A DNA stretch of 64,000 nt. Source: Bifidobacterium sp. WK041_4_12. GTDB taxonomy: Bacteria > Actinomycetota > Actinomycetes > Actinomycetales > Bifidobacteriaceae. A program made the position numbers and the translations under genes. Below the pieces are notes generated by a model. That model had not been told where the DNA came from and did no database searches. It worked only from the letters and a program-made list of their open reading frames with translations. The DNA lies in the NCBI RefSeq assembly GCF_041080795.1, contig NZ_CP129674.1, positions 1,054,001-1,118,000 on the forward strand. The letters run 5' to 3'. The first letter of the stretch is position 1. The number at the start of each line of letters is the position of its first letter. Positions 52,180 through 61,813 of this stretch are shown in pieces.

Positions 52180-52851
52180 ATGATTCTTCATTTACATCTC
52201 GTTCGACATGGCCAAACATATTTCAACAGATACAACCGTCTTCAGGGCTGGTCTAATTCTCCGCTGACTGACCACGGCTATCAGGACGCAGAAAAAGCTG
52301 CGGAAAAACTGAAGCACGTGAACTTCGCCGCTGCATTCTGTTCGGATACGACACGAGCCGTAGTGACCGCATCAACGATTCTCGAGAGAAACACGGCTCA
52401 GGCCAATCAGCCCCAAGTAGTTCAGGACATGCATTTCCGTGAGCAGTTCTACGGCTATTTTGAAGGTCAGGACATGGCAACGGCATGGTGGGCAGCGGGC
52501 GCTCCTCATGGGGCAGGCACATACAATGCGATTGTCGAACAGTTCGGGCTTGCGGCAACGAAGGACTTTCTCAAGCAGGCAGATCCATTTCATGATGCAG
52601 AATCCGATGTCGAGTACTGGAAGCGCATTGAAGACGGATTTTCTCTTATTGCTGACCATCCCGGTCTGCACGACGGCAACCATGTGCTGTTGATCTCTCA
52701 TGGCAACACCCTGCTGAGCATCATGCACCGCTTTGCCCCAGAAGGCTACGACCTTAGCGAAAGACCGCTTAACGGCAGCGTGACCCAGTTGGACTTCGAC
52801 ACATCCAAGAACATTGAACACGCATTGTCGATCATTTCATACAATCGGTGA
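52180..52851 (+). CDS. Histidine phosphatase family protein
   Basis: A 223-residue phosphoglycerate mutase-like phosphatase. The catalytic histidine is in LHLVRHGQTYFNRYNRLQGW, and the second in LISHGNTLLSIM, with Arg and Glu partners in CSDTTRAVVTA and REQFYG. The substrate is not evident; cobalamin phosphatases, glucosyl phosphatases and phosphoglycerate mutases share this fold. The ATG has no good Shine-Dalgarno and may begin a leaderless mRNA. It is followed by a DUF948 gene after 150 bp. Confidence 0.85.
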   Translation: MILHLHLVRHGQTYFNRYNRLQGWSNSPLTDHGYQDAEKAAEKLKHVNFAAAFCSDTTRAVVTASTILERNTAQANQPQVVQDMHFREQFYGYFEGQDMATAWWAAGAPHGAGTYNAIVEQFGLAATKDFLKQADPFHDAESDVEYWKRIEDGFSLIADHPGLHDGNHVLLISHGNTLLSIMHRFAPEGYDLSERPLNGSVTQLDFDTSKNIEHALSIISYNR

Positions 52852-53001
52852 ACCAAGCGAGTGGGACAGTTCGCCATCCACCCGCATGCACGGCCAACAT
52901 ATCTCGCTCAGGCATGAAATGGACAAGTCAAAGCGGGCTACTTCGATTCATGGTGGTAGCCTTGAGCGAGTACGAGGAATAGCTGAGAAAGAGGTAGGGG
53001 T

Positions 53002-53451
53002 ATGGGTGTTGGTGAAATCGCCGGTCTTATTGCTGCCATCGCTTTTGCGGTTTTGGCAGGTTTTTTGATTTATCCGCTCATTCGGCTGGGGAGATTGTTG
53101 GATCAAATAGCTGACACCGTGAAGCAGGCTGGTGATCATGTCATGCCGACCATCGATGAGACGACGACAACCGTGAAACAGGTGAATGATACGCTCCAAG
53201 ACGTGAACAAGATTTCATCGGCTGCATCAACGACAGTGAACAATGTTGGCGCTTTAACCGATCTTTACACGTCCATGCTTGGAAAGCCGGTTATCAAGCT
53301 TGCGTCAGCCTTCTACGCTCTTAAGACGACGGCTGCATCGTTCATGTCCCGCAACAAGCACAGCAAGTCTTCCGCATCGCAGCCGACGTTTTCTACACCA
53401 GATGTCGCTGCCGATGCACCCGCAGCAGCAACACACGTTACCGAGGAGTAA
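53002..53451 (+). CDS. DUF948-type membrane-anchored protein
   Basis: A 149-residue protein with one N-terminal helix (IAGLIAAIAFAVLAGFLIYPL), then an amphipathic region rich in Thr, Val, Asp and Asn (DQIADTVKQAGDHVMPTIDE) typical of DUF948, and a disordered Ala/Ser tail. Function unknown. GAGGTAGGGG precedes the start. Three bases separate it from the next small gene, which implies co-translation. Confidence 0.75.
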   Translation: MGVGEIAGLIAAIAFAVLAGFLIYPLIRLGRLLDQIADTVKQAGDHVMPTIDETTTTVKQVNDTLQDVNKISSAASTTVNNVGALTDLYTSMLGKPVIKLASAFYALKTTAASFMSRNKHSKSSASQPTFSTPDVAADAPAAATHVTEE

Positions 53452-53454
53452 GAC

Positions 53455-53694
53455 ATGGTCAAACGATTATTCTGGATCGGCGTAGGCGTCGCAATAGGGG
53501 TCGTGGCTGTGAGCAAGGCCCAGTCCTATGTGAAGGCGAATACGCCAAAAGCTGCCAGAGAATTCATTCTCGGCCCTGACCAGAACAATGTCACGGCTCG
53601 CACGCTCAACGGTTTGTTCCATGAATTTCAGCAGACTCGCATTCAGCGGGAGAATCAGTTGAATGCGCAGTATGCAGAGCGTTTCCGCGCATAG
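53455..53694 (+). CDS. Small actinobacterial membrane protein
   Basis: A 79-residue protein with a single N-terminal helix (LFWIGVGVAIGVVAV) and a basic tail with LGPDQNNVTARTLNGLFHEF. It resembles the DUF6167-type small proteins encoded between DUF948 and alaS in actinobacteria. AGTAAGAC precedes the ATG. A hairpin follows before alaS. Confidence 0.6.
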   Translation: MVKRLFWIGVGVAIGVVAVSKAQSYVKANTPKAAREFILGPDQNNVTARTLNGLFHEFQQTRIQRENQLNAQYAERFRA

Positions 53695-53725
53695 CAAGGA
53701 GTTAACAGCGGACGCGCGTGAGTGC

Positions 53726-53751
53726 AAAGCCGCCCTGTTACAGGCGGCTTT
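53726..53751 (+). terminator. Hairpin before alaS
   Basis: AAAGCCGCC (53726-53734) pairs with GGCGGCTTT (53743-53751) around an 8-base loop, 32 bp before the alaS ATG. There is no long T-run after it, so it is either a weak terminator for the preceding two small genes or a leader stem for alaS. It is too short to be a T-box. Confidence 0.55.
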
Positions 53752-53782
53752 AACCATGTATTTATAAGGAGTCAACAGCAGT

Positions 53783-56473
53783 ATGCGCACTTCAGTCATA
53801 GCGAAGCGCTATTTGGATTATTTCGCCAATCATGGTCATATGGTGGTGCCATCGGCATCATTGATATCGCCAAACCCAACAACACTTTTCACGATAGCTG
53901 GAATGGTTCCTTTCATTCCTTATCTTCTTGGTGAACAGACTCCTCCGAGCCACAGAATGGCCAGCAATCAGAAGTGCGTCCGAACCCTTGACATCGACGA
54001 GGTCGGCAAGACCACTCGTCACGGCACCTTCTTCCAGATGCTAGGCAACTTCTCCTTCGGTGATTATTTCAAGGCAGAAGCCATCCACTATGCATGGGAA
54101 CTGCTCACGACCCCTCAGGACAAGGGCGGTTACGGCTTCGACCCGGAAACGCTGTGGGTGACCACCTACACCGATGATGAAGAGGCGCGATCCCTGTGGC
54201 GCAACGAGGGCATGGATCCTGCACACATGCAGATCATGGGCATGGAAGACAACTTCTGGACTACCGGTGGTCCTGGCCCGGGCGGACCGTGCTCTGAGAT
54301 CTATGTGGATCGTGGACCGCAATATGGCATCGAGGGCGGGCCGGCTGCTGATGAAAGTCGCTACATAGAGATTTGGGATCTCGTGTTCGAAAATTACGAG
54401 GTCGACAACGTCAAGTCCAAAACCGATCTCCACATCGTCGGTGAGCTGCAGCATAAGAACATCGATACCGGTGCTGGTCTCGAACGCCTGGCATATCTGA
54501 TGCAGGGCAAGAACAACATCTATGAAACCGACGAGGTCTATCCTGTCATCGAGGCAGCCGAGCGTGTTTCAGGGCGCAGCTATGGCGACAGTGAAGAGGA
54601 TGACGTTCGTTTCCGAGTGGTGGCCGATCATGTCCGCAGCGCGTTGATGATCATGAGCGATGGCGTGCGTCCGAGTAACGAGGGTCGCGGCTATGTGCTT
54701 CGCCGTCTGCTGCGCCGCTCCGTTCGTTCCATGCGCACGCTCGGTGTGCAGACTGAGGTTCTGCCTGATCTGCTGCCCGTGTCCAAGGATGCCATGGCTC
54801 CGAGCTATCCAGAGCTCAACGACCGCTTCAAGGAAATCTCCGAAGTGGCCTATGGCGAGGAAGACGCATTCCGTCGCACCTTGGATAATGGCACGTCCAT
54901 TCTCGATGTTGCGGTCAAGAAGGCCAAGCAATCCGTGAACTCTGCCGATGGTGGCGTGGTAAGCGGCCAGGACGCGTTCACGCTGCATGATACCTACGGG
55001 TTCCCCATCGAGCTGACCTTGGAAATGGCTGCCGAGCAGGGCGTCAAGGTCGACGAGCCCAAGTTCCGTGAGCTTATGGCCGAGCAGAAATCTCGTGCAC
55101 GCGCCGATGCGCTGAAGAAGCGTCACAACGTCGACTTGAGCGTATACGACGACTTCAAAAAGACCTTGACTCAGCCCATTGCATTCCTCGGCTATACCGA
55201 TTTTTCAAGCCGCTCGCGCGTCATCGGCCTTATCGAGGAAGGTAAGGGAGGTGTCCCGGTCGTCAAGGCTCCCGCAACGGTTGAAGTGATCCTGGACCGT
55301 ACGCCGTTCTATGCGGAGGCCGGTGGACAGCTGGCCGATCAAGGCGAGATTCTTGCCGATGATGGTGCTGTGCTCGAAGTTGATGACGTCCAGCATCCCG
55401 TCAAGGGGCTGACCGTGCATCAGTGCCGTCTGACAGAAGGCACGCTGAGTGTCGGAGCTGAAGTCACCGCAACCATCGATGTCGAACGCCGTGGCGCCAT
55501 CGCCCGATCCCATACCGCTACGCATATGGTTCACAAGGCTTTGAGAGAAGAGCTGGGGCCACGCGCAACTCAGCGTGGTTCGGAGGATGCTCCGAATAGG
55601 CTTCGCTTCGATTTCCAGTGGTCGGCTGCTCCAAGCAGGAATGCCATGGAGGAAGTCGAGGCGCGTGTGAACGAACGCATGCGTGAGAATCTTGCCGTGA
55701 CCACCACAGAGATGAAGTTCGACGATGCCATCGCTCTCGGGGCTATGCACTTGTTCGGTGAAAAGTACGGCGATGTGGTCAGGGTCGTGTCCATCGGCCA
55801 AGACGGGTGGAGCCGTGAGCTGTGCGGCGGCACGCACGTCGATCATGTGGGCAAGATTGGTTCGCTTTCCATCATTTCCGAAGCCTCAGTAGGAACGGGC
55901 GTTCGCCGCGTCGATGCTCTGGTTGCGCAGGGCGCATACCAGTACAATGCACGCGAACATGCCCTTGTTTCGCAGCTTTCCGATAAGTTGAACGCACGTC
56001 CGGACGAGCTTCAGGAGCGCATCGGCACGCTGCTTGCCAAGCTGAAGGAATCCGATCGCAGACTTACGGCGATGTATGAGGCCCAGCTGGCACAGGCTGT
56101 TCCTGAACTCGTGTCCTCAGTGAAGCAATCACCACTTTCCGTGCAGCTGGCGCTGAAGAACGTAGGCCATTTCGGCACCGTCGAAACACTGCGCAAGACA
56201 GCGACGGACATTCGCGCCAGACTCGGTGATGACAAGGCTTCAGTCGTCGCACTTGCCGGTGTGAATGATGCAGGTCGACCAATCATCGTGGTGGCCACCA
56301 ACCAGGCGGCCCGAGATTTGGGAATCAAGGCCGGTGATCTTGTGCGCAGCGCCTCGAAGGTTCTTGGCGGCGGCGGCGGTGGCAAGCCAGACTTTGCTCA
56401 AGGTGGCGGCCAGGATGCCACTGCGATAGACAACGCCCTTGTCCAGTTGCAAAACGAGGCAACGAGAGCCTGA
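53783..56473 (+). CDS. alaS: Alanyl-tRNA synthetase
   Basis: Charges tRNA-Ala and edits mischarged serine and glycine. The 896-residue chain has the class II catalytic core (RYLDYFANHGHMVVPSASLI, TTGGPGPGGPCSEI, NIDTGAGLERLAYL), tRNA domain, and the editing domain with zinc ligands in SHTATHMVHKALRE and CGGTHVDHVGKIGSL. The DHHA1 C-terminus ends with the glycine run GGGGGKPDFAQGGG. The ATG lies after AAGGAG. It is 3 bp before ruvX, so it forms an operon with ruvX and mltG. Confidence 0.96.
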   Translation: MRTSVIAKRYLDYFANHGHMVVPSASLISPNPTTLFTIAGMVPFIPYLLGEQTPPSHRMASNQKCVRTLDIDEVGKTTRHGTFFQMLGNFSFGDYFKAEAIHYAWELLTTPQDKGGYGFDPETLWVTTYTDDEEARSLWRNEGMDPAHMQIMGMEDNFWTTGGPGPGGPCSEIYVDRGPQYGIEGGPAADESRYIEIWDLVFENYEVDNVKSKTDLHIVGELQHKNIDTGAGLERLAYLMQGKNNIYETDEVYPVIEAAERVSGRSYGDSEEDDVRFRVVADHVRSALMIMSDGVRPSNEGRGYVLRRLLRRSVRSMRTLGVQTEVLPDLLPVSKDAMAPSYPELNDRFKEISEVAYGEEDAFRRTLDNGTSILDVAVKKAKQSVNSADGGVVSGQDAFTLHDTYGFPIELTLEMAAEQGVKVDEPKFRELMAEQKSRARADALKKRHNVDLSVYDDFKKTLTQPIAFLGYTDFSSRSRVIGLIEEGKGGVPVVKAPATVEVILDRTPFYAEAGGQLADQGEILADDGAVLEVDDVQHPVKGLTVHQCRLTEGTLSVGAEVTATIDVERRGAIARSHTATHMVHKALREELGPRATQRGSEDAPNRLRFDFQWSAAPSRNAMEEVEARVNERMRENLAVTTTEMKFDDAIALGAMHLFGEKYGDVVRVVSIGQDGWSRELCGGTHVDHVGKIGSLSIISEASVGTGVRRVDALVAQGAYQYNAREHALVSQLSDKLNARPDELQERIGTLLAKLKESDRRLTAMYEAQLAQAVPELVSSVKQSPLSVQLALKNVGHFGTVETLRKTATDIRARLGDDKASVVALAGVNDAGRPIIVVATNQAARDLGIKAGDLVRSASKVLGGGGGGKPDFAQGGGQDATAIDNALVQLQNEATRA

Positions 56474-56476
56474 TTC

Positions 56477-56977
56477 ATGACGAATACCGTATGGTTAGGC
56501 GTCGATTTGGGCAATGCCCGCGTAGGGCTCGCGTTATCCGATCCGGAAGTGAGCTTCGCTCACCCGGCGGGTAACGTTGAGGTCCAAGGTGACAGCTTTG
56601 AAGCCATTGAGCAGATCATCCAGATCATAGAAGACCACCACGTTGCGCGTGTTATCGTCGGATATCCGCTGCTGCTCGATGGCAAGGCTGGAAAAAGTGC
56701 GAAGAAGGCCATGCGCTGGGTCAAGTCAATCCGTGCAAGAATAGAGTCATTGATGCATGATGACGACTTTGCTTTGGATGAGGCGCCGATGATCACGCTT
56801 TCTGACGAGCGGCTGACAACCGTAACCGCGCATGCGATGCTCTTGGATGCGCATGTGAGCAGTCGTGCCCATCGTCCAAAAGTAGATCAGCAGTCAGCAG
56901 TAGTGATCCTGCAGGCAGCGATCGATGCGAATTCTGCCCTCCGTCAACAAGGAGAAACGCGTGAATCAGAAATTTGA
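56477..56977 (+). CDS. ruvX: Holliday junction resolvase-like protein RuvX/YqgF
   Basis: An RNase H-fold protein of the YqgF family, implicated in rRNA processing and Holliday junction resolution. 166 aa: VWLGVDLGNARVGLALSDPE carries the first acidic residue; VIVGYPLLLDGKAGKSAKKA and ISLSDERLTTV-like ITLSDERLTTVTAHA carry the second; DQQSAVVILQAAID carries the last. The downstream mltG starts inside its 3' end (17-bp overlap), the usual alaS-ruvX-mltG order of actinobacteria. Confidence 0.92.
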   Translation: MTNTVWLGVDLGNARVGLALSDPEVSFAHPAGNVEVQGDSFEAIEQIIQIIEDHHVARVIVGYPLLLDGKAGKSAKKAMRWVKSIRARIESLMHDDDFALDEAPMITLSDERLTTVTAHAMLLDAHVSSRAHRPKVDQQSAVVILQAAIDANSALRQQGETRESEI

Positions 56978-58313
56978 GGACTTGTTCTCTGACGATGCTG
57001 ACAGACAACCAGCGCAGGACAACAAAGATCGCCTTTCTCAGGATGAAACGGCTTCAGCAGACGGTCGAGCTTCTGGGAGCAGTGAACGGTCAGGCAACGC
57101 TGAAGAATCTAGAGGTAGACAATCGCTGCCGGGCAGCAATCAACCCCAAGAGGACGATGATCTCGACGAAAGCGACGTCTTTGAGAATTCGCTGTTCATC
57201 GCTCAACCGCCAAAGCCACCGAAATCTCGCAAGGATATGCGTCGCAAACGCAGTCGCGTCAAACAGCGCAGACTTATTTCCATCATCCTCGCCATCTCAA
57301 TAGTCGTTGTCATAGTCGTAGCCGCAGTCTTCGTGACGATGAAAGTCAGGAATCTGGCTCCGCAGATCGAAAACTCGCGTCAATACGCTGCCGATTACCC
57401 CGGACCGGGGAGGGTTGTCGTCGATTTCACCGTCAACGACGGCGATAGTGCAGAAAAGGTCGCAGCGGGACTGGTCAAGGCAGGAATCATCAAGTCGCAG
57501 GCTGCCTTCACTCAGGCAGTGGCTGCAAAGGGTGCAGAGAGTACGTTGTATCCCGGCACCTTCACATTGAGGCTTCGCATGAAGGCAGCAGATGTGCTGA
57601 CCATTCTCACCGACCAGACGAAGGCTGGCGGATTCCTTGAGATCAAGGCTGGAGACAAAGCATCCGATACCTTCAAGAAGGCCTCAAACATGTCCGGCCT
57701 GCCATTATCGGACTTCACCGCGCTGGTCAACGACAAGGGAGCCGGAATCCTGCCCGCCGAGGCTAACGGAAGCTTCGAAGGCTGGCTCGAACCGGGAAGC
57801 TACAACGTCAAGAACGCAGGCTCGGCGAAGGACATCGTCACGAACCTCGTCAACAAGCGCATCAGCCATCTCGATGAACTCGGAGTTCCCACAGGAAGCC
57901 AGCGCGAGAATATACTGGAAGTCGCCTCCATAGCGGAAGCCGAAGTCAATCAGGAACAATACTATGGCAAAGTCTCCCGGGTCATAGACAACAGATTGGC
58001 TCAGGACATGCCATTAGGCATGGATTCGACGATTGCATACGGCAAGGGAGTCTCTGCTTCCGAACTGACCAACGCCATGCTCCAGGATGCTTCGAATCCC
58101 TACAATTCGCGCATCCATAAGGGACTACCTCCAACGCCTATCTCAATTCCCGGCGATAGCGCAATCAAGGCGGCTCTGAACCCCGAGGCAGGAGACTGGC
58201 TTTACTTCGTTACCGTAAATCTTGATACCGGAGAAACGAAATTCACCAACGATGCCGCACAATTCCAGCAATATGTCAGCGAATACAAGGATTGGGAAGC
58301 AAAGAACGGCTGA
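56961..58313 (+). CDS. mltG: Endolytic murein transglycosylase MltG
   Basis: MltG cleaves nascent glycan strands and sets their length. The GTG with AAGGAG upstream gives 450 residues: a polar acidic cytoplasmic N-terminus (~100 residues), one membrane helix (ISIILAISIVVVIVVAAVFV), then the YceG domain with a LysM-like part (VVDFTVNDGDSAEKVAAGL) and the catalytic segment VASIAEAEVNQEQYYGKVS containing the active-site glutamate, plus QDMPLGMDSTIAYG. It overlaps ruvX, showing translational coupling. Confidence 0.93.
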   Translation: MNQKFEDLFSDDADRQPAQDNKDRLSQDETASADGRASGSSERSGNAEESRGRQSLPGSNQPQEDDDLDESDVFENSLFIAQPPKPPKSRKDMRRKRSRVKQRRLISIILAISIVVVIVVAAVFVTMKVRNLAPQIENSRQYAADYPGPGRVVVDFTVNDGDSAEKVAAGLVKAGIIKSQAAFTQAVAAKGAESTLYPGTFTLRLRMKAADVLTILTDQTKAGGFLEIKAGDKASDTFKKASNMSGLPLSDFTALVNDKGAGILPAEANGSFEGWLEPGSYNVKNAGSAKDIVTNLVNKRISHLDELGVPTGSQRENILEVASIAEAEVNQEQYYGKVSRVIDNRLAQDMPLGMDSTIAYGKGVSASELTNAMLQDASNPYNSRIHKGLPPTPISIPGDSAIKAALNPEAGDWLYFVTVNLDTGETKFTNDAAQFQQYVSEYKDWEAKNG

Positions 58314-58349
58314 CGGGGAAGATTCCCAGCGGCCACGGAGCTTCCGCAA

Positions 58350-58793
58350 TCAACCATGCAGCACCGTGGCAATAAACCCTGATGACACGATGACCGGCGC
58401 ATAGGCAATGGAATCCGCTCCACGCCAATGCGCCCAGGCAAGGCAGCAGCATCCGAACAATCCCATAATCAGCCACCAGAAGGCAAATGGGAAGAATCCC
58501 TGCGAACCCACTGCCAGTCCAACCAGCAGCGTGCACGTCACATCGCCGAGACCAAGCGTTCCTGGACGCAGTATGGCGAGCACCAGCTGAATCAGCGCAC
58601 TCAGCAGGGCAATAAACAGTGCCTGCACGATCACACCCACACTGCCACCTTGCATCGCCCACACCGCATAGGCCAACAGTTGCGCAAGAAACCCGCACAC
58701 GACCCACAGTCTCGGTATTCGCCGAAACCGAACATCATGCACGCTCAGGGCAAGGCCTACTATGAGACAGGGAAGCATCACGAGGTAGGGCAT
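58350..58793 (-). CDS. A24-family prepilin peptidase
   Basis: An aspartic membrane peptidase of the type IV prepilin/archaellin family. The two catalytic aspartates are in SVHDVRFRRIPRLWVV and GTLGLGDVTCTLLVG; four to five hydrophobic helices surround them. At about 147 aa it lacks the N-terminal methylase domain, as in TadV/CpaA-type enzymes. No pilin or secretion gene is nearby. The start is unclear: MPYLVMLPCL is chosen because longer frames run into the aroC leader. It converges on mltG with a 36-bp gap. Confidence 0.75.
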   Translation of the reverse strand: MPYLVMLPCLIVGLALSVHDVRFRRIPRLWVVCGFLAQLLAYAVWAMQGGSVGVIVQALFIALLSALIQLVLAILRPGTLGLGDVTCTLLVGLAVGSQGFFPFAFWWLIMGLFGCCCLAWAHWRGADSIAYAPVIVSSGFIATVLHG

Positions 58794-58839
58794 TCCGTAA
58801 GATATACCGCAGTACCTCACGAACATCAAAGGAGCAAGC

Positions 58840-60030
58840 ATGTTGCGTTGGCAAACGGCAGGAGAGTCGCACGGAGAAGCCTTGGTTGCGATGATTGAAG
58901 GTCTTCCAGCCGGAGTACGGATCACCTCGGATGAAATATCCGACGCATTGGCTCGACGTCGTCTTGGCTATGGCCGTGGCGCTCGCATGAGGTTCGAGCG
59001 TGACCGTGTTCGCATGCTTACCGGCGTTCGGCACGGAAGCACGCTGGGATCGCCAATTTCAATCGAGATTGCCAACACGGAATGGCCCAAGTGGGTTGAA
59101 GTCATGAGTGCAGACCCCTTGCCAGAAGGTACCCAGATTCGTAATTCCAGTAGAAGTGCACCGCTGAGCAGACCTCGTCCTGGTCATGCTGACCTTACAG
59201 GCATGCGCAAGTATGGTTTTACCGATGCACGTCAGGTTCTCGAGCGTTCCAGTGCCCGCGAAACGGCATCGCGTGTAGCGTTGGGCGCGGTCGCTGGAAA
59301 CTTCCTGAAACAGGTGCTTGGCATCGAAGTCGTATCTCAGGTCGTTGTGTTGGGCGGTGTCAGCGTTGACGAAGATGCGCCACTGCCAAAACCGGAAGAT
59401 GGAGAGCGCATCGACGAATCTCCCGTCCGCACACTTGACAAGCAGGCGGAGCAGCGCATGATTGAGCGCATCGATGAGGCGCACAGGCAGGGGGACACCC
59501 TCGGCGGTGTCATTGAAGTCGTCGCGTATAACGTTCCAGCAGGACTCGGCACCTATGTCGAATCCGATAGAAGACTTGATGCCGCGCTCGCGTCTGCCTT
59601 CATGGGCATTCAGGCCATCAAGGGCGTAGAAATTGGTGACGGTTTCCAAGAGGCGATGCGTTTCGGCTCTGAGGCCCATGATGAAATCGTTGAGAAGGAA
59701 GGCCATATCAGCAGGCTTTCCAACCGTGCAGGAGGAGTTGAGGGCAGCATGTCGAATGGTGAACCCATTCGCGTTCGTGCGGTCATGAAGCCAATTTCAT
59801 CCCTGCCACGAGCGCTGCGTACCGTCGATGTCTCGACCGGCGAAGAGGCCACAGCGATTCATCAGCGTTCGGACACAACGGCGGTTCCCGCGGCTGCGGT
59901 GGTCGGAGAAGCCATGATGAGGCTCACTCTGGCTCGATTCGTGATCGAGAAGTTCGGTGGTGATTCACTGGAAGAGACGAAGCGCAATGCGCAGCAGTAC
60001 CTCAAATCGTGGCCTGAACACCTGCAGTAA
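58840..60030 (+). CDS. aroC: Chorismate synthase
   Basis: Forms chorismate from EPSP using reduced FMN, the last shikimate step. The 396-residue product begins MLRWQTAGESHGEALVAMIE with GLPAGV, and has RRLGYGRGARMRFERDRV, RPGHADLTGMRKY, RSSARETASRVALGAVA and a C-terminal RSDTTAVPAAAVVGEAM. AAGGAG precedes the ATG. It opens the aroC-aroKB-aroQ cluster and is divergent from the prepilin peptidase gene. Confidence 0.96.
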   Translation: MLRWQTAGESHGEALVAMIEGLPAGVRITSDEISDALARRRLGYGRGARMRFERDRVRMLTGVRHGSTLGSPISIEIANTEWPKWVEVMSADPLPEGTQIRNSSRSAPLSRPRPGHADLTGMRKYGFTDARQVLERSSARETASRVALGAVAGNFLKQVLGIEVVSQVVVLGGVSVDEDAPLPKPEDGERIDESPVRTLDKQAEQRMIERIDEAHRQGDTLGGVIEVVAYNVPAGLGTYVESDRRLDAALASAFMGIQAIKGVEIGDGFQEAMRFGSEAHDEIVEKEGHISRLSNRAGGVEGSMSNGEPIRVRAVMKPISSLPRALRTVDVSTGEEATAIHQRSDTTAVPAAAVVGEAMMRLTLARFVIEKFGGDSLEETKRNAQQYLKSWPEHLQ

Positions 60031-60081
60031 CAGGTAGCGCATTACGTAAAGTCGAAGGGCAGCGGGAAGAGAACACATCAC

Positions 60082-61746
60082 ATGAACCACAACAAGGTGA
60101 ACGGTAGCGTGACACCGAAGAAACAATACCGGGGGCCGCTCGTCGTAATCATCGGCATGCCGGGGGCAGGAAAAACCCGTATTGGCAAGGAAGTTTCGAA
60201 TATGTTGAAACTTTCCTTCATGGACTCCGATGTCGCAATCGAACGGCAGGAAGGTGCCAGCATCCCCTCGATCTTCAAGGATCGCGGCGAGGACGAGTTC
60301 AGAAGCATAGAGAGCGATCTGATCACCAAGGCCCTGCTCGATCACCAAGGGGTGCTCTCGCTTGGAGGTGGCGCACCCATGCAGAGGCGTACCAGACAGG
60401 CGTTGGAACGATATCGTGACCAGGGCGGGCTGATCGCCTATCTGGATGCTGATCCCGAAGAGATGATGGAGCGTGCCTTACGATCGCAGAACAGGCCGCT
60501 ATTGTCGGGCGATGCGCGTGGTGAATGGCTCAGGCTTTATGATGAACGTAGACCCGTTTTCGAACAGTTGGCAAACATTGTGATTAGCACTCACAGAGCG
60601 GCGCCTTCAGTGGGAGCACATAAATTGATCAATGCCATCCAAGAGCGAGTAGTGCATGTTTCCGGCGCGGATCCATACGATGTTCGCATTGGCGACGGTG
60701 TGCTGGATCATGTACGAGAATTGCTGGGCAGCAAGCCGGTGAGGGTTGCGTTGATTCATACGGCACCGGTGCAGCGCCACAGCGATGCCGCCCGAGCACA
60801 GTTGAGAACCTGGGGCTATCAGGTGCTCGACATCAGCATTCGCGATGCTGAGGCTGGCAAAACAGTCCAGGTCGCCAGCGGCATCTGGAAGCGACTCGCT
60901 GATGAGGGATTTACCCGTTCGGACGCCGTGGTCGGTCTTGGGGGAGGTGCCGCCACTGATGTTGCTGGATTCGTTGCAGCAACCTGGATGCGGGGAATTG
61001 CCTATGTGAATTGCCCGACTTCGCTGCTCGCCATGGTAGACGCCTCCACAGGAGGCAAGACCGGGGTCAATATTCCTGAAGGCAAGAATCTGGTCGGCAG
61101 CTTCTACACGCCACTGGGCGTTGTGGCGGACACACGATTCCTTGCCACGCTTCCGAATGATATTTTCATCGAAGGTCTGGGCGAAGTCGTCAAGTCAGGA
61201 TTCATCATGGACACGCATATTCTCGACATTGTCGAAGAGCATGCAAAGGAGCTGCGAAGCATTGACTGCGCCAACATTACCCCTCAGATGCATGATGTCA
61301 TTGCCGAACTCATAGAACGCACGGTGAGCGTCAAATCCAAGCATGTTTCAGCGGATTTAAAGGAATCCGGCATGCGAGAGTTCCTCAATTACGGTCATAC
61401 CCTAGCCCATGCAATCGAGCAGATTGAGCACTTCCGCTGGCGGCATGGCCAGGCCGTTGCCGTAGGCATGGTGTACGCAGCCGAGCTTGCGAACATTCTT
61501 GGATACCTAGATGACAATACGGTTGAATTCCATCGTTCGATTCTCGCTTCGGTAGGTCTCGCAACCAGTTGGGACGGAGGGGACTTCGATTCGGTGCTCG
61601 CACTCATGCATCGAGACAAGAAGGCTCGTGGCAATACCTTGCGATTTGTCATCTTGGATCGCATAGGCCATCCAATCCATCTCGATAATCCACCCGAATC
61701 GGCAGTCAAAGAAGCGTTCGAAAGAATTCGCAGCAATGGTCGGTAA
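60082..61746 (+). CDS. aroK-aroB: Shikimate kinase-3-dehydroquinate synthase fusion
   Basis: One 554-residue chain for two shikimate steps. Residues ~20-190 are shikimate kinase: IIGMPGAGKTRIGKEVSNML (P-loop), MDSDVAIERQEG, LSLGGGAPMQ. Residues ~200-550 are dehydroquinate synthase: VVGLGGGAATDVAGFVAATW (NAD site), PTSLLAMVDASTGGKTGVN, KNLVGSFY and the zinc ligands in NYGHTLAHAIEQ and RWRHGQAVAVGM. The reading frame is uninterrupted. The kinase acts later than AroB, so fusion order does not follow pathway order. It lies between aroC and aroQ. Confidence 0.95.
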   Translation: MNHNKVNGSVTPKKQYRGPLVVIIGMPGAGKTRIGKEVSNMLKLSFMDSDVAIERQEGASIPSIFKDRGEDEFRSIESDLITKALLDHQGVLSLGGGAPMQRRTRQALERYRDQGGLIAYLDADPEEMMERALRSQNRPLLSGDARGEWLRLYDERRPVFEQLANIVISTHRAAPSVGAHKLINAIQERVVHVSGADPYDVRIGDGVLDHVRELLGSKPVRVALIHTAPVQRHSDAARAQLRTWGYQVLDISIRDAEAGKTVQVASGIWKRLADEGFTRSDAVVGLGGGAATDVAGFVAATWMRGIAYVNCPTSLLAMVDASTGGKTGVNIPEGKNLVGSFYTPLGVVADTRFLATLPNDIFIEGLGEVVKSGFIMDTHILDIVEEHAKELRSIDCANITPQMHDVIAELIERTVSVKSKHVSADLKESGMREFLNYGHTLAHAIEQIEHFRWRHGQAVAVGMVYAAELANILGYLDDNTVEFHRSILASVGLATSWDGGDFDSVLALMHRDKKARGNTLRFVILDRIGHPIHLDNPPESAVKEAFERIRSNGR

Positions 61747-61813
61747 CGGGTTGTGAGGGATTGTTCCTCACTGGCAGGGATGCCTGTGAGATGGCATGCG
61801 ACTGTATGCGATT

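Noticed and set aside
53726..53751. T-box riboswitch for alaS
   Set aside because: The leader is too short and has no T-box sequence or specifier stem; only one small hairpin is present.
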